Shown here piece after piece: positions 1-9,689 of a DNA stretch of 64,000 bases. Made by a program: the position numbers and the translations under genes. This DNA comes from Actinocrispum wychmicini (GTDB lineage Bacteria > Actinomycetota > Actinomycetes > Mycobacteriales > Pseudonocardiaceae): NCBI RefSeq assembly GCF_004345645.1, contig NZ_SLWS01000008.1, positions 62,001-126,000 of the forward strand, read 5' to 3'. The stretch's first letter is position 1, and every line of letters starts with the position of its first letter. The notes beneath the pieces are model-generated. The model was given only the letters and a program-made list of their open reading frames with translations. It made no database searches and was not told the origin of the DNA.

Positions 1-86
1 ACTGCTTCCAGGTGCGGGGGACCGACGGCCGGCAGATCTACTCCAGCGACCCGATCCCCATCCGCGGGGCGCACTGCAAGATCTAG
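1..86 (+). CDS. C-terminal end of an unidentified protein (partial)
   Basis: The window opens inside a rightward reading frame that codes for 27 residues and ends with TAG at 84-86. The visible tail, ending in GAHCKI, contains two Cys residues and short beta-like stretches. That is too little to name a family. The stop overlaps the stop of the leftward transglutaminase-like gene: the shared CTAG at 83-86 gives TAG on both strands, so the two genes are convergent with no space between them. Coding here is inferred from frame continuity and codon choice only. Confidence 0.5.
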   Translation, partial: CFQVRGTDGRQIYSSDPIPIRGAHCKI

Positions 87-2251
87 CGTGAGCGGTCCTT
101 GGGCCGCAGCAGGGTGCGTGGGTCCATGGTGGCGCGGAGTCGGGCCGAGAAGGGGAGCTTGGCCAGGCCTTGGCTGACCAGTTGGACGTCGTTCCAGGCG
201 CGTCGGACCGCGCCGTTCGTCACCGGCACGCCGGACCACAGCACCATGTCCAGCACCTGTCCCAAATTGAGGACAGGTGCCGCGGTCTGTTCGCCGAGCA
301 CCGGGGCCGCCGACTCGGCCAAGTCGCGGGGCGTCATCCCGATCCGGTACGGCACGCCATGCGCCCGTAGCCGGTCGCACACCTCGTCCCAGGCACCGAT
401 CACGGCGTCAGTTCCGGCGCGGCGCCGTCGTCGTCGAGTCCGGATCGCCTTCGCCAGCGGCAGACCGAACAGCCAACCGACAAGGAGTACGGCCAGCACA
501 CCGGCCGTCACGATCAACGCCACGCCCGTGCCGGCGCCGGTGGACTCGTCGGCCGCGTCTTCTTGTTGCTGCCCAGGCAGTTGCGGTGGACGCAGGTCCT
601 GCTCGGCGGGCAATGTCTTCCTGGCTTGCGCGGTCGCCTTGGCCAGGCCGGTGGCTTGGGCCGTGGTGGGGTCGGCCGCGGCCGCCCGAGCCGTCGGGTC
701 GAGTGGTACCCAGCCGACTCCGGCCACCGCCACCTCCGGCCAGGCCAGCACGTCGCGGTTGCGCACGACGTGGAAGCCGCCGTCGGTCTCGGTCCCGCCC
801 TTGAAGCCGACCACCAGCCGGGCCGGGATCCCGTTGATCCGGGCCAGCAGCACGTACGCGGCGGCGAACTGTTCGCTCGTGCCGACCTTGCTCGTGAGCA
901 GGAAGTGCCGCAGTTGGGGCCAGCCGTTGCCGGTCGGCAGGTTCTTGTCCTGCGCGATCTTGTAGTTCTCGCCCAGGAACCGCTCCAACTGCAGGGCGGA
1001 CTGGAAAGTCGGGCGCAGGCCGCGGACCGCGTTCCTGGCCAGCTGGTCGACGTCGGCGGGCACGGCGCCGAGTTCGCCGAGCCCACCCACGGCCTGGGTG
1101 TCCACCGAACCGACGCCAAGCGCTGTCGCGTCCACTGTGGACTCCGACCAGGTCAGCCGGTAGGCACGGGCCTGGTCGGTCGGCTGGTCGAGCAGCAGGG
1201 TGCCGGTGGACTGGTCCACCAGTGGAGTTAGCCCGGTTACCCCCAACGGCTTCGGCTGGCTCGGCAGCCACGGCCCGGACAGGTCACGCACCCGTACGTC
1301 AGCACTACGCGTAGTGCTACCCGCCGCCGCGTCCAACCCGACCCCGAGCCGGCGCAACCGCACGTCGGCCGACCAGTTCGCGCCGTCGAAACCGGCCAGC
1401 ACGGCCAGGCTCCACCGGTCCACCGGGCCGTCGCCGCGGTAGCGGAACACCTCCTGGTCCGGCTGGGTCAGCCGGTGCGCGACGTCCTGCAGCGGATTGT
1501 TGATCCTGTTGTGCCGCAACGCCGCCGCCTGCTGGTCACCGAGTTGGTACGGATCGCGGCCGACCGGATCGAGGAAGCCGAGAGCGACCGCGCCGACCGT
1601 GACCGCGACCACCGTCGGCACCGCCACCCACGCGTCCATATTGGACAGTCGACGGCGGTGACCCCGGGACCTGCTCGGGCGTTCGGCCCACAGCAGCAAC
1701 GCGGCCGGAGCCGCGTAACAGGCCACGGCGAGGAAAGCCGAGCCGCCCGACAACGCCTGGTACATCTGGGAAAGACCGGCCACCACCAAGCCAGGCAGCA
1801 GAGCCACCGCCGGCTTGCGCAGCCGGAGCAGGAGCAGGAGCTCCACGCCGAGCACGGTGGCGAGCAGCACGGCCAGCGGAACGAACAGCAGCTGCTCGGC
1901 GTCCGGCCGGGCCGGCAACGTCGACTGCAACGTGAGCCGCCAGCCTTCGCTGAACCCGAGCTGGATCCCGCGCAGCGACGCCGCGGTGGGCAGACCGGCC
2001 ACAGTGGACGGGAACAGCACGGCCTCGATCAGCCCGAGCAGCCCGAGGAACACGACCAAGAGTGGCCGGAACGGCGCCAGTCGCGGCCAGCGCGCGGCCA
2101 GTTCGACGCAGCCGTACCCGACCAGGACGACCACGAGCACCGGCACCAACAGCGCGGGCAGGCCGAACACCGGCGCGAACAACAGGCCGGCCACGGCGGT
2201 CGAGCCGAGCAACCCGATGACCGCCACCCGATTCAGGTCAGGCCGCGTCAT
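83..2251 (-). CDS. TgpA-type transglutaminase-like membrane protein with altered catalytic residues
   Basis: This 722-residue protein starts with about six hydrophobic segments (residues 10-220, DUF3488/TgpA-like). An extracytoplasmic region with a transglutaminase-like core follows (about 400-530), then a Pro-rich stretch, one more membrane segment (about 580-605) followed by an Arg cluster, and a cytoplasmic tail of the DUF4129 kind. In the core the usual Cys of the GxCEQF motif is Ser459 (GTSEQF) and the usual His of HAW is Leu502 (VLAWPEV). The Asp of the DPT motif (Asp518) remains. A classical transglutaminase or protease reaction is therefore unlikely. The start overlaps the DUF58 stop as ATGA, which marks it as last gene of the operon with DUF58 and MoxR. 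Confidence 0.85.
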   Translation of the reverse strand: MTRPDLNRVAVIGLLGSTAVAGLLFAPVFGLPALLVPVLVVVLVGYGCVELAARWPRLAPFRPLLVVFLGLLGLIEAVLFPSTVAGLPTAASLRGIQLGFSEGWRLTLQSTLPARPDAEQLLFVPLAVLLATVLGVELLLLLRLRKPAVALLPGLVVAGLSQMYQALSGGSAFLAVACYAAPAALLLWAERPSRSRGHRRRLSNMDAWVAVPTVVAVTVGAVALGFLDPVGRDPYQLGDQQAAALRHNRINNPLQDVAHRLTQPDQEVFRYRGDGPVDRWSLAVLAGFDGANWSADVRLRRLGVGLDAAAGSTTRSADVRVRDLSGPWLPSQPKPLGVTGLTPLVDQSTGTLLLDQPTDQARAYRLTWSESTVDATALGVGSVDTQAVGGLGELGAVPADVDQLARNAVRGLRPTFQSALQLERFLGENYKIAQDKNLPTGNGWPQLRHFLLTSKVGTSEQFAAAYVLLARINGIPARLVVGFKGGTETDGGFHVVRNRDVLAWPEVAVAGVGWVPLDPTARAAAADPTTAQATGLAKATAQARKTLPAEQDLRPPQLPGQQQEDAADESTGAGTGVALIVTAGVLAVLLVGWLFGLPLAKAIRTRRRRRRAGTDAVIGAWDEVCDRLRAHGVPYRIGMTPRDLAESAAPVLGEQTAAPVLNLGQVLDMVLWSGVPVTNGAVRRAWNDVQLVSQGLAKLPFSARLRATMDPRTLLRPKDRSR

Positions 2252-3369
2252 CGGTTACCCAGATTCCACTTGGCGGCGGCGTCCACCGCGTCCCGCGCGA
2301 GGATCAACCCGGCGTTGTCGAGCGAACCCTGCCCCGGCATGCCCAGCCGGATCACGGTGTCCGGCCGCCACCGCCCGGCCGAGCCCAGCTCGGCGGCCGG
2401 TCCGGTGATCAGTACCAGCGCGCCGCTCGGTCGGGCCGTCGCCAGCCGAGGCGGCACCAGCGGCGCGTCGTTCGTCGCGTCCTGCCCGACCAGACACAGC
2501 TCGTCCAGCAACGCCCTGGCCGCGCGCGCACCGCTGCCCGCTGGGACGTCCGTGCCGGCCGGGGTGATCAGCCGGCACAGCTGGCCGGCCACGGCCGACG
2601 CGTACAGCACCGAGGCAGCCACCTCCACGGCCTCCTCGAACACCGCGGCGCCCATCGCGTCAGGCCGGGTGTCGAGGACGACCGTGCACCGCATCTGGGC
2701 CGGGTCGACGTACTCCCGCACCATCAGCTGACCCGTCTTGGCCGTCGCCTTCCAGTGCAGGAAACGCACTTCGTCTCCGATCACGTACTCCCGAACCGCA
2801 CGCAGGTCCGACGAGCCACGCAACGGCGGGTCGGTGATCGGCCCGTCGTAGTCGTGCCGGGCGTGCCCGACCTGGGCCGGCCGCACCGGATGCCGACGCG
2901 GATAGACCCACACAGTCGCCGTGCTGCCCAAGGTCTGGTTGTTGCGCACCAAGTCGAATGGGTCGAACCGGTTCAACTCCAGCGGGCCGACCTGGAGCCG
3001 GCCGCGCGCCTCGGTCGGCAGCTCGTAGTGGTACGTGGCCTCCGCGCCCGGCGCGAGCGGCCTGACCTGGATCTTGCGCACCTCGGCGCCGACCCGGTCG
3101 CCCGCGGTGAAACCGCCGTGCCGTCGCTCGGTGGGGTTACGCACGACCAACGAGGCCAGGGCGGGTTTGCCCCGCTCGACCCGGTCCGGGTGGACGGTCC
3201 GGCTGACCTCCGCCCTCGGCCGCACCATCGTGACGGCGACGGCGGCGAGCACGCCACCAGCCGCTGCCCCGCCCAGCACTCGGAAAAAGGCGTACCCGGC
3301 CAGCTCGCCGAGCGCGTAAAGGCAGACGGCTCCAATGAGCACGGCGAAGCCGCGTGGGGTGAGCCGCAC
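2248..3369 (-). CDS. DUF58 domain protein
   Basis: This 373-residue protein has two N-terminal membrane segments (about 8-48), then a beta-rich region, and the DUF58 signature near residues 185-215 (DLRAVREYVIGDEVRFLHWK). The C-terminal half resembles a von Willebrand A-type fold. DUF58 proteins are regularly encoded between a MoxR ATPase and a TgpA-like protein, as here, and the set is thought to form a membrane-associated chaperone or maturation complex of unknown substrate. The gene overlaps the downstream transglutaminase-like gene by 4 bases and follows moxR by 2 bases, so the three are almost certainly co-translated. Confidence 0.85.
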   Translation of the reverse strand: MRLTPRGFAVLIGAVCLYALGELAGYAFFRVLGGAAAGGVLAAVAVTMVRPRAEVSRTVHPDRVERGKPALASLVVRNPTERRHGGFTAGDRVGAEVRKIQVRPLAPGAEATYHYELPTEARGRLQVGPLELNRFDPFDLVRNNQTLGSTATVWVYPRRHPVRPAQVGHARHDYDGPITDPPLRGSSDLRAVREYVIGDEVRFLHWKATAKTGQLMVREYVDPAQMRCTVVLDTRPDAMGAAVFEEAVEVAASVLYASAVAGQLCRLITPAGTDVPAGSGARAARALLDELCLVGQDATNDAPLVPPRLATARPSGALVLITGPAAELGSAGRWRPDTVIRLGMPGQGSLDNAGLILARDAVDAAAKWNLGNR

Positions 3370-3371
3370 GC

Positions 3372-4325
3372 CTATCTCCTGGGCGCGGCCGTCGGGGCGG
3401 CAGTGTGGATCAAAAGCTCGTCCACCACCTGGCTGGCCTGCTGCTGGTTCAGCTCCGCGTCCGGCGTGAGCACGAGACGGTGCCGCAACACCGGGTGGGC
3501 CACGTCCTTCACGTCGTCCGGGATCACGTAGTTGCGGCCGTGCGTGGCCGCGAACGCCTGAGCCGCGCGGATCAGGGCGATGCTGCCACGCGGGCTGGCG
3601 CCGTACCGGACCGCCGGATGCGTCCGGCTCGCCTCGACCAGCCGGACCGCGTACGAGACGATCTCCGGCGCCAGATGGGACCGGCGCACCTCGGCGATCA
3701 CCTGCTGCAGGTCACCGAGACCGAGCACCGCAGGCAGCTCGTCCGGGCTCACCCCGGCGCAGTCGCCCAGCACCACCCGCACCTCGTCGTCATGGTCGGG
3801 ATAGCCGATCTCCAGTCGCATCAGGAACCGGTCCAGCTGCGCCTCGGGCAGCCGGTACGTGCCCTCCAGCTCGATCGGGTTCTGGGTCGCCACCACCAGG
3901 AACGGCCGTGGCACGTCGTGGCTGACCGAGTCGACCGTCACCTTGCGCTCGGCCATCACCTCCAGCAGCGCCGACTGGGTCTTCGGGGTGCCGCGGTTGA
4001 TCTCGTCGGCGAGCACCACGTTGGCGAAGATCCCGCCGGGGTGGAACTGGAACCGTTCCGCGCCCTGGTGGTAGACCATCACGCCGGTGATGTCGCCGGG
4101 CAGCAGGTCCGGGGTGAACTGGATGCGGTTCCACCGGCCGCTGACACTGGCCGCGACACACCGCGCCAAGGTCGTCTTCCCGACTCCCGGCACGTCCTCC
4201 ACCAGCAGGTGGCCCTCGGCGAACAGGGCCGCCACCGCCAGCCGGACGACGTTCGGCTTTCCGCGCATCACCGACTGGATGTTGTCGGCGATCATCTGAT
4301 ACGCGGCCCCAGGTGTGGGTGTCAC
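3372..4325 (-). CDS. moxR: MoxR family AAA+ ATPase
   Basis: The 317 residues cover the full MoxR length. The Walker A motif is GVGKTT with Lys50, the Walker B segment is VVLADEINR (about residues 100-108), and sensor and lid regions follow, including the ATQNPIELEGT motif. MoxR ATPases act as chaperones on von Willebrand A-type partners, and the adjacent DUF58 protein is the likely partner. The start codon overlaps the stop of the upstream FN3 protein (ATGA at 4322-4325), so the order of transcription is FN3 protein, MoxR, DUF58, transglutaminase-like. Confidence 0.92.
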   Translation of the reverse strand: MTPTPGAAYQMIADNIQSVMRGKPNVVRLAVAALFAEGHLLVEDVPGVGKTTLARCVAASVSGRWNRIQFTPDLLPGDITGVMVYHQGAERFQFHPGGIFANVVLADEINRGTPKTQSALLEVMAERKVTVDSVSHDVPRPFLVVATQNPIELEGTYRLPEAQLDRFLMRLEIGYPDHDDEVRVVLGDCAGVSPDELPAVLGLGDLQQVIAEVRRSHLAPEIVSYAVRLVEASRTHPAVRYGASPRGSIALIRAAQAFAATHGRNYVIPDDVKDVAHPVLRHRLVLTPDAELNQQQASQVVDELLIHTAAPTAAPRR

Positions 4326-6469
4326 GAAACCTTGCCTTTCCTTCTCTTGCGACGCAACGCCGCCAGCGCGGTGACCGGCAACAGCCAGACGACCCCACCG
4401 ATCTCCGGCACGACCTGGATGTCATCCGAATCGGTCCCGCCCGCGCTGGTGATGGTGGCGTGGAACGGCACCGCCCCGGCCCACCCGCCGTGCGGGAAGG
4501 TGATGACGGTGTTGCCGGAACAGCGGACCGGAGCGGACGGGGTTCCGCCGTTGGCGCTGACCTGGCAGGTCGCCGGCGAGCCCTTGTCGTCGGCCTTGAC
4601 CGTCACCTTGAACGTGGTGTTGGACGACACCACCTTAAGGATCTTCACGGTGGGCGGCAGCGCGGGGACGTTGGCGGAGCCGGGCGCGCCGGTGACGTTC
4701 GGCGAACCGGACGGGCCGAACCTGGTCACCGCGCGGACCGTGACCGCGCCAGCGATCCCGGTGAACTGGGTGGACGTCGCCGTCAGCTGGCGGTCGGCCT
4801 GGCCCTGCGCGCTCACCTGGTAGTGCACCAGCGTGCCGCCGCCCAGGTCGGGCTGGTTCCAGCTCACCGACACCGTGCCACCGGCGTCCCTGTTCGCCGA
4901 GACGCTTGGTGCGGCCGCTGGGCGCTGCGGGATGACCGCGCCGCTGCTCGCACCCGGACCTCGGCCGGCGGAGTTCTGCGCCACCACGGTGATCACGTAG
5001 GACGTGCCGTTCTTCAGTCCGGACACGGTGGCGCTCCGGGCGGACCCGCCGACTGTCGTCGACCCGCCAGGCCAGGACACCAGGTACGCGGTGACCGCGG
5101 CGCCGTTCGCGGCGGCAGGTTTCCAGTTCACGGTGGCCGAGCCGTCCTTGGCGGCCGCGGAGACCCCGCCTGGCGCACCTGGCACGGTCGCGGCGGCGAC
5201 CGGCGGCGGGTTGGGTTTCACCGGCTGGCGCGGTGGCTCTGACTTCTTCGGCTCTTCCTGGGGCGGCGCCGGGGTGTTGTTGCCGCTCGACGGCGGCGCG
5301 GCGGCCTGGGTGGCGCCACCGGGCGCCGGGGCGACTGTCACGTCGGCCACCGTGCCGCTGTCGCTGTTGACCACCAGCAGGTGCGAGCCGTCCGGGCTGT
5401 CCACATAGATCTTGCGGTCCTCGCCACGGGCCAACCGCGGCGCCCCGCCCTCGCCGGGCACCTTCGTGGTGCTCTTACGCACCCCGTTGCTGTCGTAGGT
5501 CAGCAGCTCGTTGCGCGTCTGGTCGACCAGCGCGATGGTCCGCGCGGTGGCGACCGGCCCGGCGAACTTGCCGTCCTTCGGCAGGTCGACCGCGACGGGC
5601 TTGACCGTGGGACGGTTCTGCAGCCCGGCGGTGTCGATCAGGTGCAGCCGGTTGCGCTCCGGGTCGACCACGGCCAGCCGGCCGTCCACAGTGCCGCTCG
5701 CGACCAGGGCCGTGGCCGGCAGGTCGACGCCGATGGCGGTGGGCTCGCCGAACCCGTCCTTGCTGATCCGGCGCAGGGTTTTCGCCGTGATGTCCACGAC
5801 CGCGGGCTGGTCGTCGACCACGGTCAACGACCCGGTGTGGCCCTCGGGCAGCTGCGCGGGGCAGGCCAGCCGGGTGGCCGCTTTCGGCAGTTCGCACAGC
5901 GCGCCGCTGTCGATCCGGTGCAGCCACACGGTCGCCCCGTCCGAGCTGCGCTCACCCGTCGCCACGGGCGTCGACAGCGGGCCACCCGCCGGGACGGTCG
6001 CGGGCGGGTCGCCGAGCCGGACGATCTGGCCGGCGTTGCGGTACACCAGGTACGGGCCGCCGGCGACCTCCAGCACGGCCGGCTGCTCGGTGGCCGGGGG
6101 AGCGGTGGCGTTCTCCACGCTCAGCGTCGACTTGTTGAACTCGGTGATCCGGGACCGTTCGACCACATAGCCCGAGTGGTCGCCCTGCACGACCTGGCTG
6201 CCGCGTTCGACGCCGGGCACCGGGACCTGGGCGTCCACTTGGTTGGTCGATCCGTCCACGTGGAACGCCGACTCCAGCCCGTCGTTGTAGACCCAGTGCC
6301 CCACCTGGACGAAATCCAGTCCTGGGGGTGTCGCGGCCTGGCCGGAAACGGCCACGCCGACCAGCCCGGCGCTGCCGGCGAGCAGCACCGCGACCGCCAG
6401 GCGCGTGCGTGCCGTGGCGTTGAGCCGGCGGCGACCCGACCGCTTCGAGCTCGTCGATGACATGGTCAC
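4322..6469 (-). CDS. Membrane-anchored propeller and fibronectin type III protein
   Basis: The protein has 715 residues. A basic N-terminus is followed by a hydrophobic segment (about 23-45) that serves as signal or anchor. Residues 50-380 show repeated beta blades with phrases such as LAVVDPERNRLHLID, like a beta-propeller. A Pro/Ala-rich linker follows (380-425). Two fibronectin type III domains lie at about 430-515 and 520-600, then a domain with two Cys. Near residue 695 there is a short hydrophobic stretch followed by RRKRRK, as in a C-terminal membrane anchor. It is first in the MoxR/DUF58 operon and may be the cell-surface client of that machinery; this is inference. A start six bases downstream (MSSTS) is also possible. 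Confidence 0.75.
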   Translation of the reverse strand: MTMSSTSSKRSGRRRLNATARTRLAVAVLLAGSAGLVGVAVSGQAATPPGLDFVQVGHWVYNDGLESAFHVDGSTNQVDAQVPVPGVERGSQVVQGDHSGYVVERSRITEFNKSTLSVENATAPPATEQPAVLEVAGGPYLVYRNAGQIVRLGDPPATVPAGGPLSTPVATGERSSDGATVWLHRIDSGALCELPKAATRLACPAQLPEGHTGSLTVVDDQPAVVDITAKTLRRISKDGFGEPTAIGVDLPATALVASGTVDGRLAVVDPERNRLHLIDTAGLQNRPTVKPVAVDLPKDGKFAGPVATARTIALVDQTRNELLTYDSNGVRKSTTKVPGEGGAPRLARGEDRKIYVDSPDGSHLLVVNSDSGTVADVTVAPAPGGATQAAAPPSSGNNTPAPPQEEPKKSEPPRQPVKPNPPPVAAATVPGAPGGVSAAAKDGSATVNWKPAAANGAAVTAYLVSWPGGSTTVGGSARSATVSGLKNGTSYVITVVAQNSAGRGPGASSGAVIPQRPAAAPSVSANRDAGGTVSVSWNQPDLGGGTLVHYQVSAQGQADRQLTATSTQFTGIAGAVTVRAVTRFGPSGSPNVTGAPGSANVPALPPTVKILKVVSSNTTFKVTVKADDKGSPATCQVSANGGTPSAPVRCSGNTVITFPHGGWAGAVPFHATITSAGGTDSDDIQVVPEIGGVVWLLPVTALAALRRKRRKGKVS

Positions 6470-6520
6470 GCGGCGACCCTAGTGATCACGGATACAGCGC
6501 CGGTACATCCGGCCACTGTG

Positions 6521-6542
6521 ATCCGAACTCCGGATCCGAACT
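6521..6542. promoter_or_regulatory. Direct repeat in the divergent promoter region of the FN3 operon and eccE
   Basis: The 194-base gap at 6470-6663 separates the leftward FN3 operon from the rightward eccE. It contains two copies of ATCCGAACT, at 6521 and 6534, thirteen bases apart. This is a plausible regulator site or part of a promoter. A GGAGGAGG-like ribosome site lies near 6646-6653, just before the GTG of eccE. No clear -35/-10 pair was recognised. Confidence 0.3.
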
Positions 6543-6663
6543 GCGTTCATATTCAGCACGCTAGCAACTCGCCGTGGGTCCGACCAGCGTGGGCCCGGTG
6601 TCATCGAAATCTCACGTTCGCCGTGCAGTCTGACACAGACAAGGACCGGAGGAGGCTGCCAAG

Positions 6664-7992
6664 GTGACCGGTTTCGGTGTGCCACAGGGCGAACAAGGCA
6701 GTGCGTACGCGCCACCGCGACCGGTGCCGGCCACCCAGCCGGTCGCCACCGTCTTCGCCGCTCCGGCAGCCCTGGGATCGACGGCCGCGGCACGCGAAGC
6801 CGCTCTCACCGCGCTGGCCACTGCTCGATCTGCCAGCCAGCCGCCGTCGTTCGTGTCGTCGACCGGGGTCGGCCCAGGACCGGGAACGCCGCCCCCACCA
6901 CCGTCACCACCGTCACCACCGCCGTCCGCGCCGGGGAAGCGTCGAACAGCCGGCCCGCTCGGCGCGATCCGCGTCCTGCAGATCGTCTGCTGGCAGCTGA
7001 TGCTGGTCGCCGTCGTCCTCGTACTGGATCAACGGTGGCCGACGATCGCGGCGGTCGGCGTGGCGGCGGCTGTCGTCGTGGCACTGACCGCGGTGCGCGT
7101 CCGTGGACGTTGGCTGTACGAGTGGGTCGCGCTGTGCGTGCGGTATCTGCTGCGGGACCGTGTCCGTGATCTGACCGCAATGGACGGGAGCGGACCGGCG
7201 CTGCTCCGGCTGATCTCCCCGGAGACGACAGGCATCGACGGGACCGTCAACGGCGACCCGGTGTACATGGTCAGCCGGGCCGCCGGGATCACCGCCGTCC
7301 TGCAGCCGACGTCCACCACGCTGGACTCGGCCGAGGCGATGCCCGCTCCGCAGCAGCTCCTGCCAGCACAGGACGAACAAGCGCTTGCTTTTGTCGCCCA
7401 GGTGATCCACCACGCCGGCCTCAACCGGGCTCGCCACCCGCGGATCTGGGTTGCCCTGCAGGCGTTGCGCACTGTCGACGTGCATCGGGACGCTGACGTC
7501 CAGCAGGTGCTCGGCAATGCCGTCCGCCGGGTGCGACGCCGGCTGCGCCGGGACGGCCTCCCGGTCCGGCCCCTGGCCGAGTACGAGACGCTGGGCATGC
7601 TCGCCGCGCTGGCGCACGTGAACGCCGGCCGGGGACAGGTCCGCGAACGGTGGCGGCAGTGGCACAGTGGACCGATCACGCAGGCGGCGTTCCGGCTCGA
7701 CGGCTGGAGCGAGCTCACCGCACCGGTCGCCGCCCAGCTGCTGCGCTGGCTGTTGACGGCCGCGCCACAGGCCGCGGTGACTGTGTCCGTCACCGCGCGC
7801 CAGTCGCCCGCTGACGTCGAGCCGGTGGTCACGGCCTCGATGCGGATCGCGTCCGTCGGCCCCGCGGCTTTGGAGAGCGCGAGCGGCCAACTGTCCCGGC
7901 TGGTCCGCGCGTGGGGGGTGAGCATGGCCCGGCTCGACGGCGAGCACGCCTGGGGAATGGCCCACACGCTGCCGATCGGCATCGCTCACTGA
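6664..7992 (+). CDS. eccE: Type VII secretion membrane protein EccE
   Basis: This 442-residue protein starts at GTG after a strong GGAGGAGG ribosome site. The first 100 residues are Ala/Pro-rich and end in a run of prolines. Two adjacent membrane helices follow (about 102-145), and then a soluble domain of roughly 290 residues. This is the EccE pattern of ESX systems, in which EccE sits at the rim of the EccBCDE membrane complex. It is about 20 kb from eccC here, and eccB and eccD are not in the window. The last 7 bases overlap the convergent membrane protein gene. Confidence 0.8.
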   Translation: MTGFGVPQGEQGSAYAPPRPVPATQPVATVFAAPAALGSTAAAREAALTALATARSASQPPSFVSSTGVGPGPGTPPPPPSPPSPPPSAPGKRRTAGPLGAIRVLQIVCWQLMLVAVVLVLDQRWPTIAAVGVAAAVVVALTAVRVRGRWLYEWVALCVRYLLRDRVRDLTAMDGSGPALLRLISPETTGIDGTVNGDPVYMVSRAAGITAVLQPTSTTLDSAEAMPAPQQLLPAQDEQALAFVAQVIHHAGLNRARHPRIWVALQALRTVDVHRDADVQQVLGNAVRRVRRRLRRDGLPVRPLAEYETLGMLAALAHVNAGRGQVRERWRQWHSGPITQAAFRLDGWSELTAPVAAQLLRWLLTAAPQAAVTVSVTARQSPADVEPVVTASMRIASVGPAALESASGQLSRLVRAWGVSMARLDGEHAWGMAHTLPIGIAH

Positions 7993-9620
7993 CTCAGCCG
8001 GTAGAGCGTGCCGTTCTTGACCGCGAGCACGGTCGCGCCGGTCGTGTTCGGACTCGCGACGGCTTGCCAGGTCACGCCGTCCGGTGTGGTCGGTGGCTGG
8101 TCGGCTGTGCGTGGCAGGCTGGTGATGCCGGCGCCGGTGACGGTCTTGGTGGCGTCGACGACGAGGACGCAGTCGGGTGGGGTTCCGTCGATGACGGCCG
8201 ATCCAGTGATGATCACGTCTCCGGTCACCGTGCTGGTGTCGATTTCACCGTGCGTCGGCCCGGTCGCAGTGGTCGGCAGCGGCTGGGCGGCGGCGAGGTC
8301 GACGTGATCGCCGAGTTCGGGACCGTGGCAGCCGAGGGTGAACGAGTCCGAGAACGGATAGGCGTGCAGCGCTTGGGCGGCTGGGGCGGCGCGGCGTTGG
8401 ATGCGCAGGGCGTCGAGCGTTTTGGGTGCGTCGACGCGGAATGCCACCGCGGCGAGGTTGAGGGGCACGTAACTGCGTCTCACGTTGTCGGCCTTCACAC
8501 CACCTATCGCGTGTGTGGCGAGCGCGACGGCGGCGACGGACGTGACCACGTAACGATGTGGCCATTGTGGACGGTTCAATGCGGCCAAAGCCAACAGCGC
8601 CACGGTCGCGAGCGCCGAGACGAGGACGTATCGGCTGACGAGACCGACATTGCCGCCGGGCACCAGACTTGTCGTACGTCCGAGGGCGAGCATGACGGCC
8701 AAGGCGACGCTGTAGCCGGCCAGACCGACCCAACCGGCCCGCGCTTTCGTCCTGCCGAAGAGAAGTGCGAGCAGGGCAAGGGTTACGGCGCCGGCGATGA
8801 CAGCGATCGTGGGATTGTCGGCCGACCACAGCCCACCGACGGCAGCCCCGACCACCGACAGTCGCCCGTCGGGATCGAACGCCGACGTCGCCAGCGACTG
8901 GGGCCCGGCCGGTTTGGTGACCCACCAAGCGGAAACGACGACAACGCCGATGGCGAGCGGTACGACAACGCGCGTCCGGCCGTCCCCGCGAAGCCAGGCG
9001 ACCAGGCCGAGCACGAACCAGACCGGCAGCGCCGCCCCAAAGCTCAGACACCCCAACAACGCCGCTGTGTAAGCGATCCAACGACGCCCGCGGTGGGCGG
9101 ACGCGATCGCGACCGTACTGAAGAACACCGCCGGCACCCAGCTCATGCCGTTGGTTCCCTGCAGCCATAACTCGGCGGCGTGCGACGACAGCAACACCCA
9201 CGAGGCCCCAGCGGTCAGCGCCGCCTTGGTGACGGGTGAAAAGGGCAGCATCGAGCGCAGCGCGAGAACGATCCCCACGACCAACAGGACAGTGACGACG
9301 GTCAAAACCCGGTTGTCGCCGCCGAACCAGGCCGCGTCGACCCAGAACAGCACGGACGGGATGACGAACGGCTGGTCCAGGTGGTTGGTGAACACCTGCC
9401 CGAGCAGCAGGTGACCGCCGTCGTCGGTGACCTTCTCCAGGACATGCCAGTAGTCGGGCAGCACGTGCATCCGCGGCGCACGAACCGCCGACAGCAACGC
9501 GAGCCCACCCGGAACCGCGGCGAACAACCACAGCGCGGCAACGCCGAACCACGGCCGGCTTGGCGGCTCCGGACCAACTGGAACGTCCGCGTCCAGGGTG
9601 ATCGTCGAGGTCTGGGTCAC
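7986..9620 (-). CDS. Multi-pass membrane protein of unknown function
   Basis: The 544 residues contain around ten hydrophobic segments between residue 25 and 370, with a large loop after the first containing HVLPDYWHVLEKV. A soluble C-terminal domain (about 385-544) contains two Cys and a short beta-rich part. The architecture resembles glycosyltransferase-C-type membrane proteins such as arabinosyl- or mannosyltransferase relatives, but no diagnostic catalytic motif was recognised. It lies alone between eccE (convergent, 7-base overlap) and the response regulator, so context does not define its job. Confidence 0.7.
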   Translation of the reverse strand: MTQTSTITLDADVPVGPEPPSRPWFGVAALWLFAAVPGGLALLSAVRAPRMHVLPDYWHVLEKVTDDGGHLLLGQVFTNHLDQPFVIPSVLFWVDAAWFGGDNRVLTVVTVLLVVGIVLALRSMLPFSPVTKAALTAGASWVLLSSHAAELWLQGTNGMSWVPAVFFSTVAIASAHRGRRWIAYTAALLGCLSFGAALPVWFVLGLVAWLRGDGRTRVVVPLAIGVVVVSAWWVTKPAGPQSLATSAFDPDGRLSVVGAAVGGLWSADNPTIAVIAGAVTLALLALLFGRTKARAGWVGLAGYSVALAVMLALGRTTSLVPGGNVGLVSRYVLVSALATVALLALAALNRPQWPHRYVVTSVAAVALATHAIGGVKADNVRRSYVPLNLAAVAFRVDAPKTLDALRIQRRAAPAAQALHAYPFSDSFTLGCHGPELGDHVDLAAAQPLPTTATGPTHGEIDTSTVTGDVIITGSAVIDGTPPDCVLVVDATKTVTGAGITSLPRTADQPPTTPDGVTWQAVASPNTTGATVLAVKNGTLYRLSQ

Positions 9621-9689
9621 AGCGGCCTGCCGGGGCTCAGCGCGGATGGGGAGGAAAGGCTAGCGGCGGCGGCTGGATCCCAACAGTGG

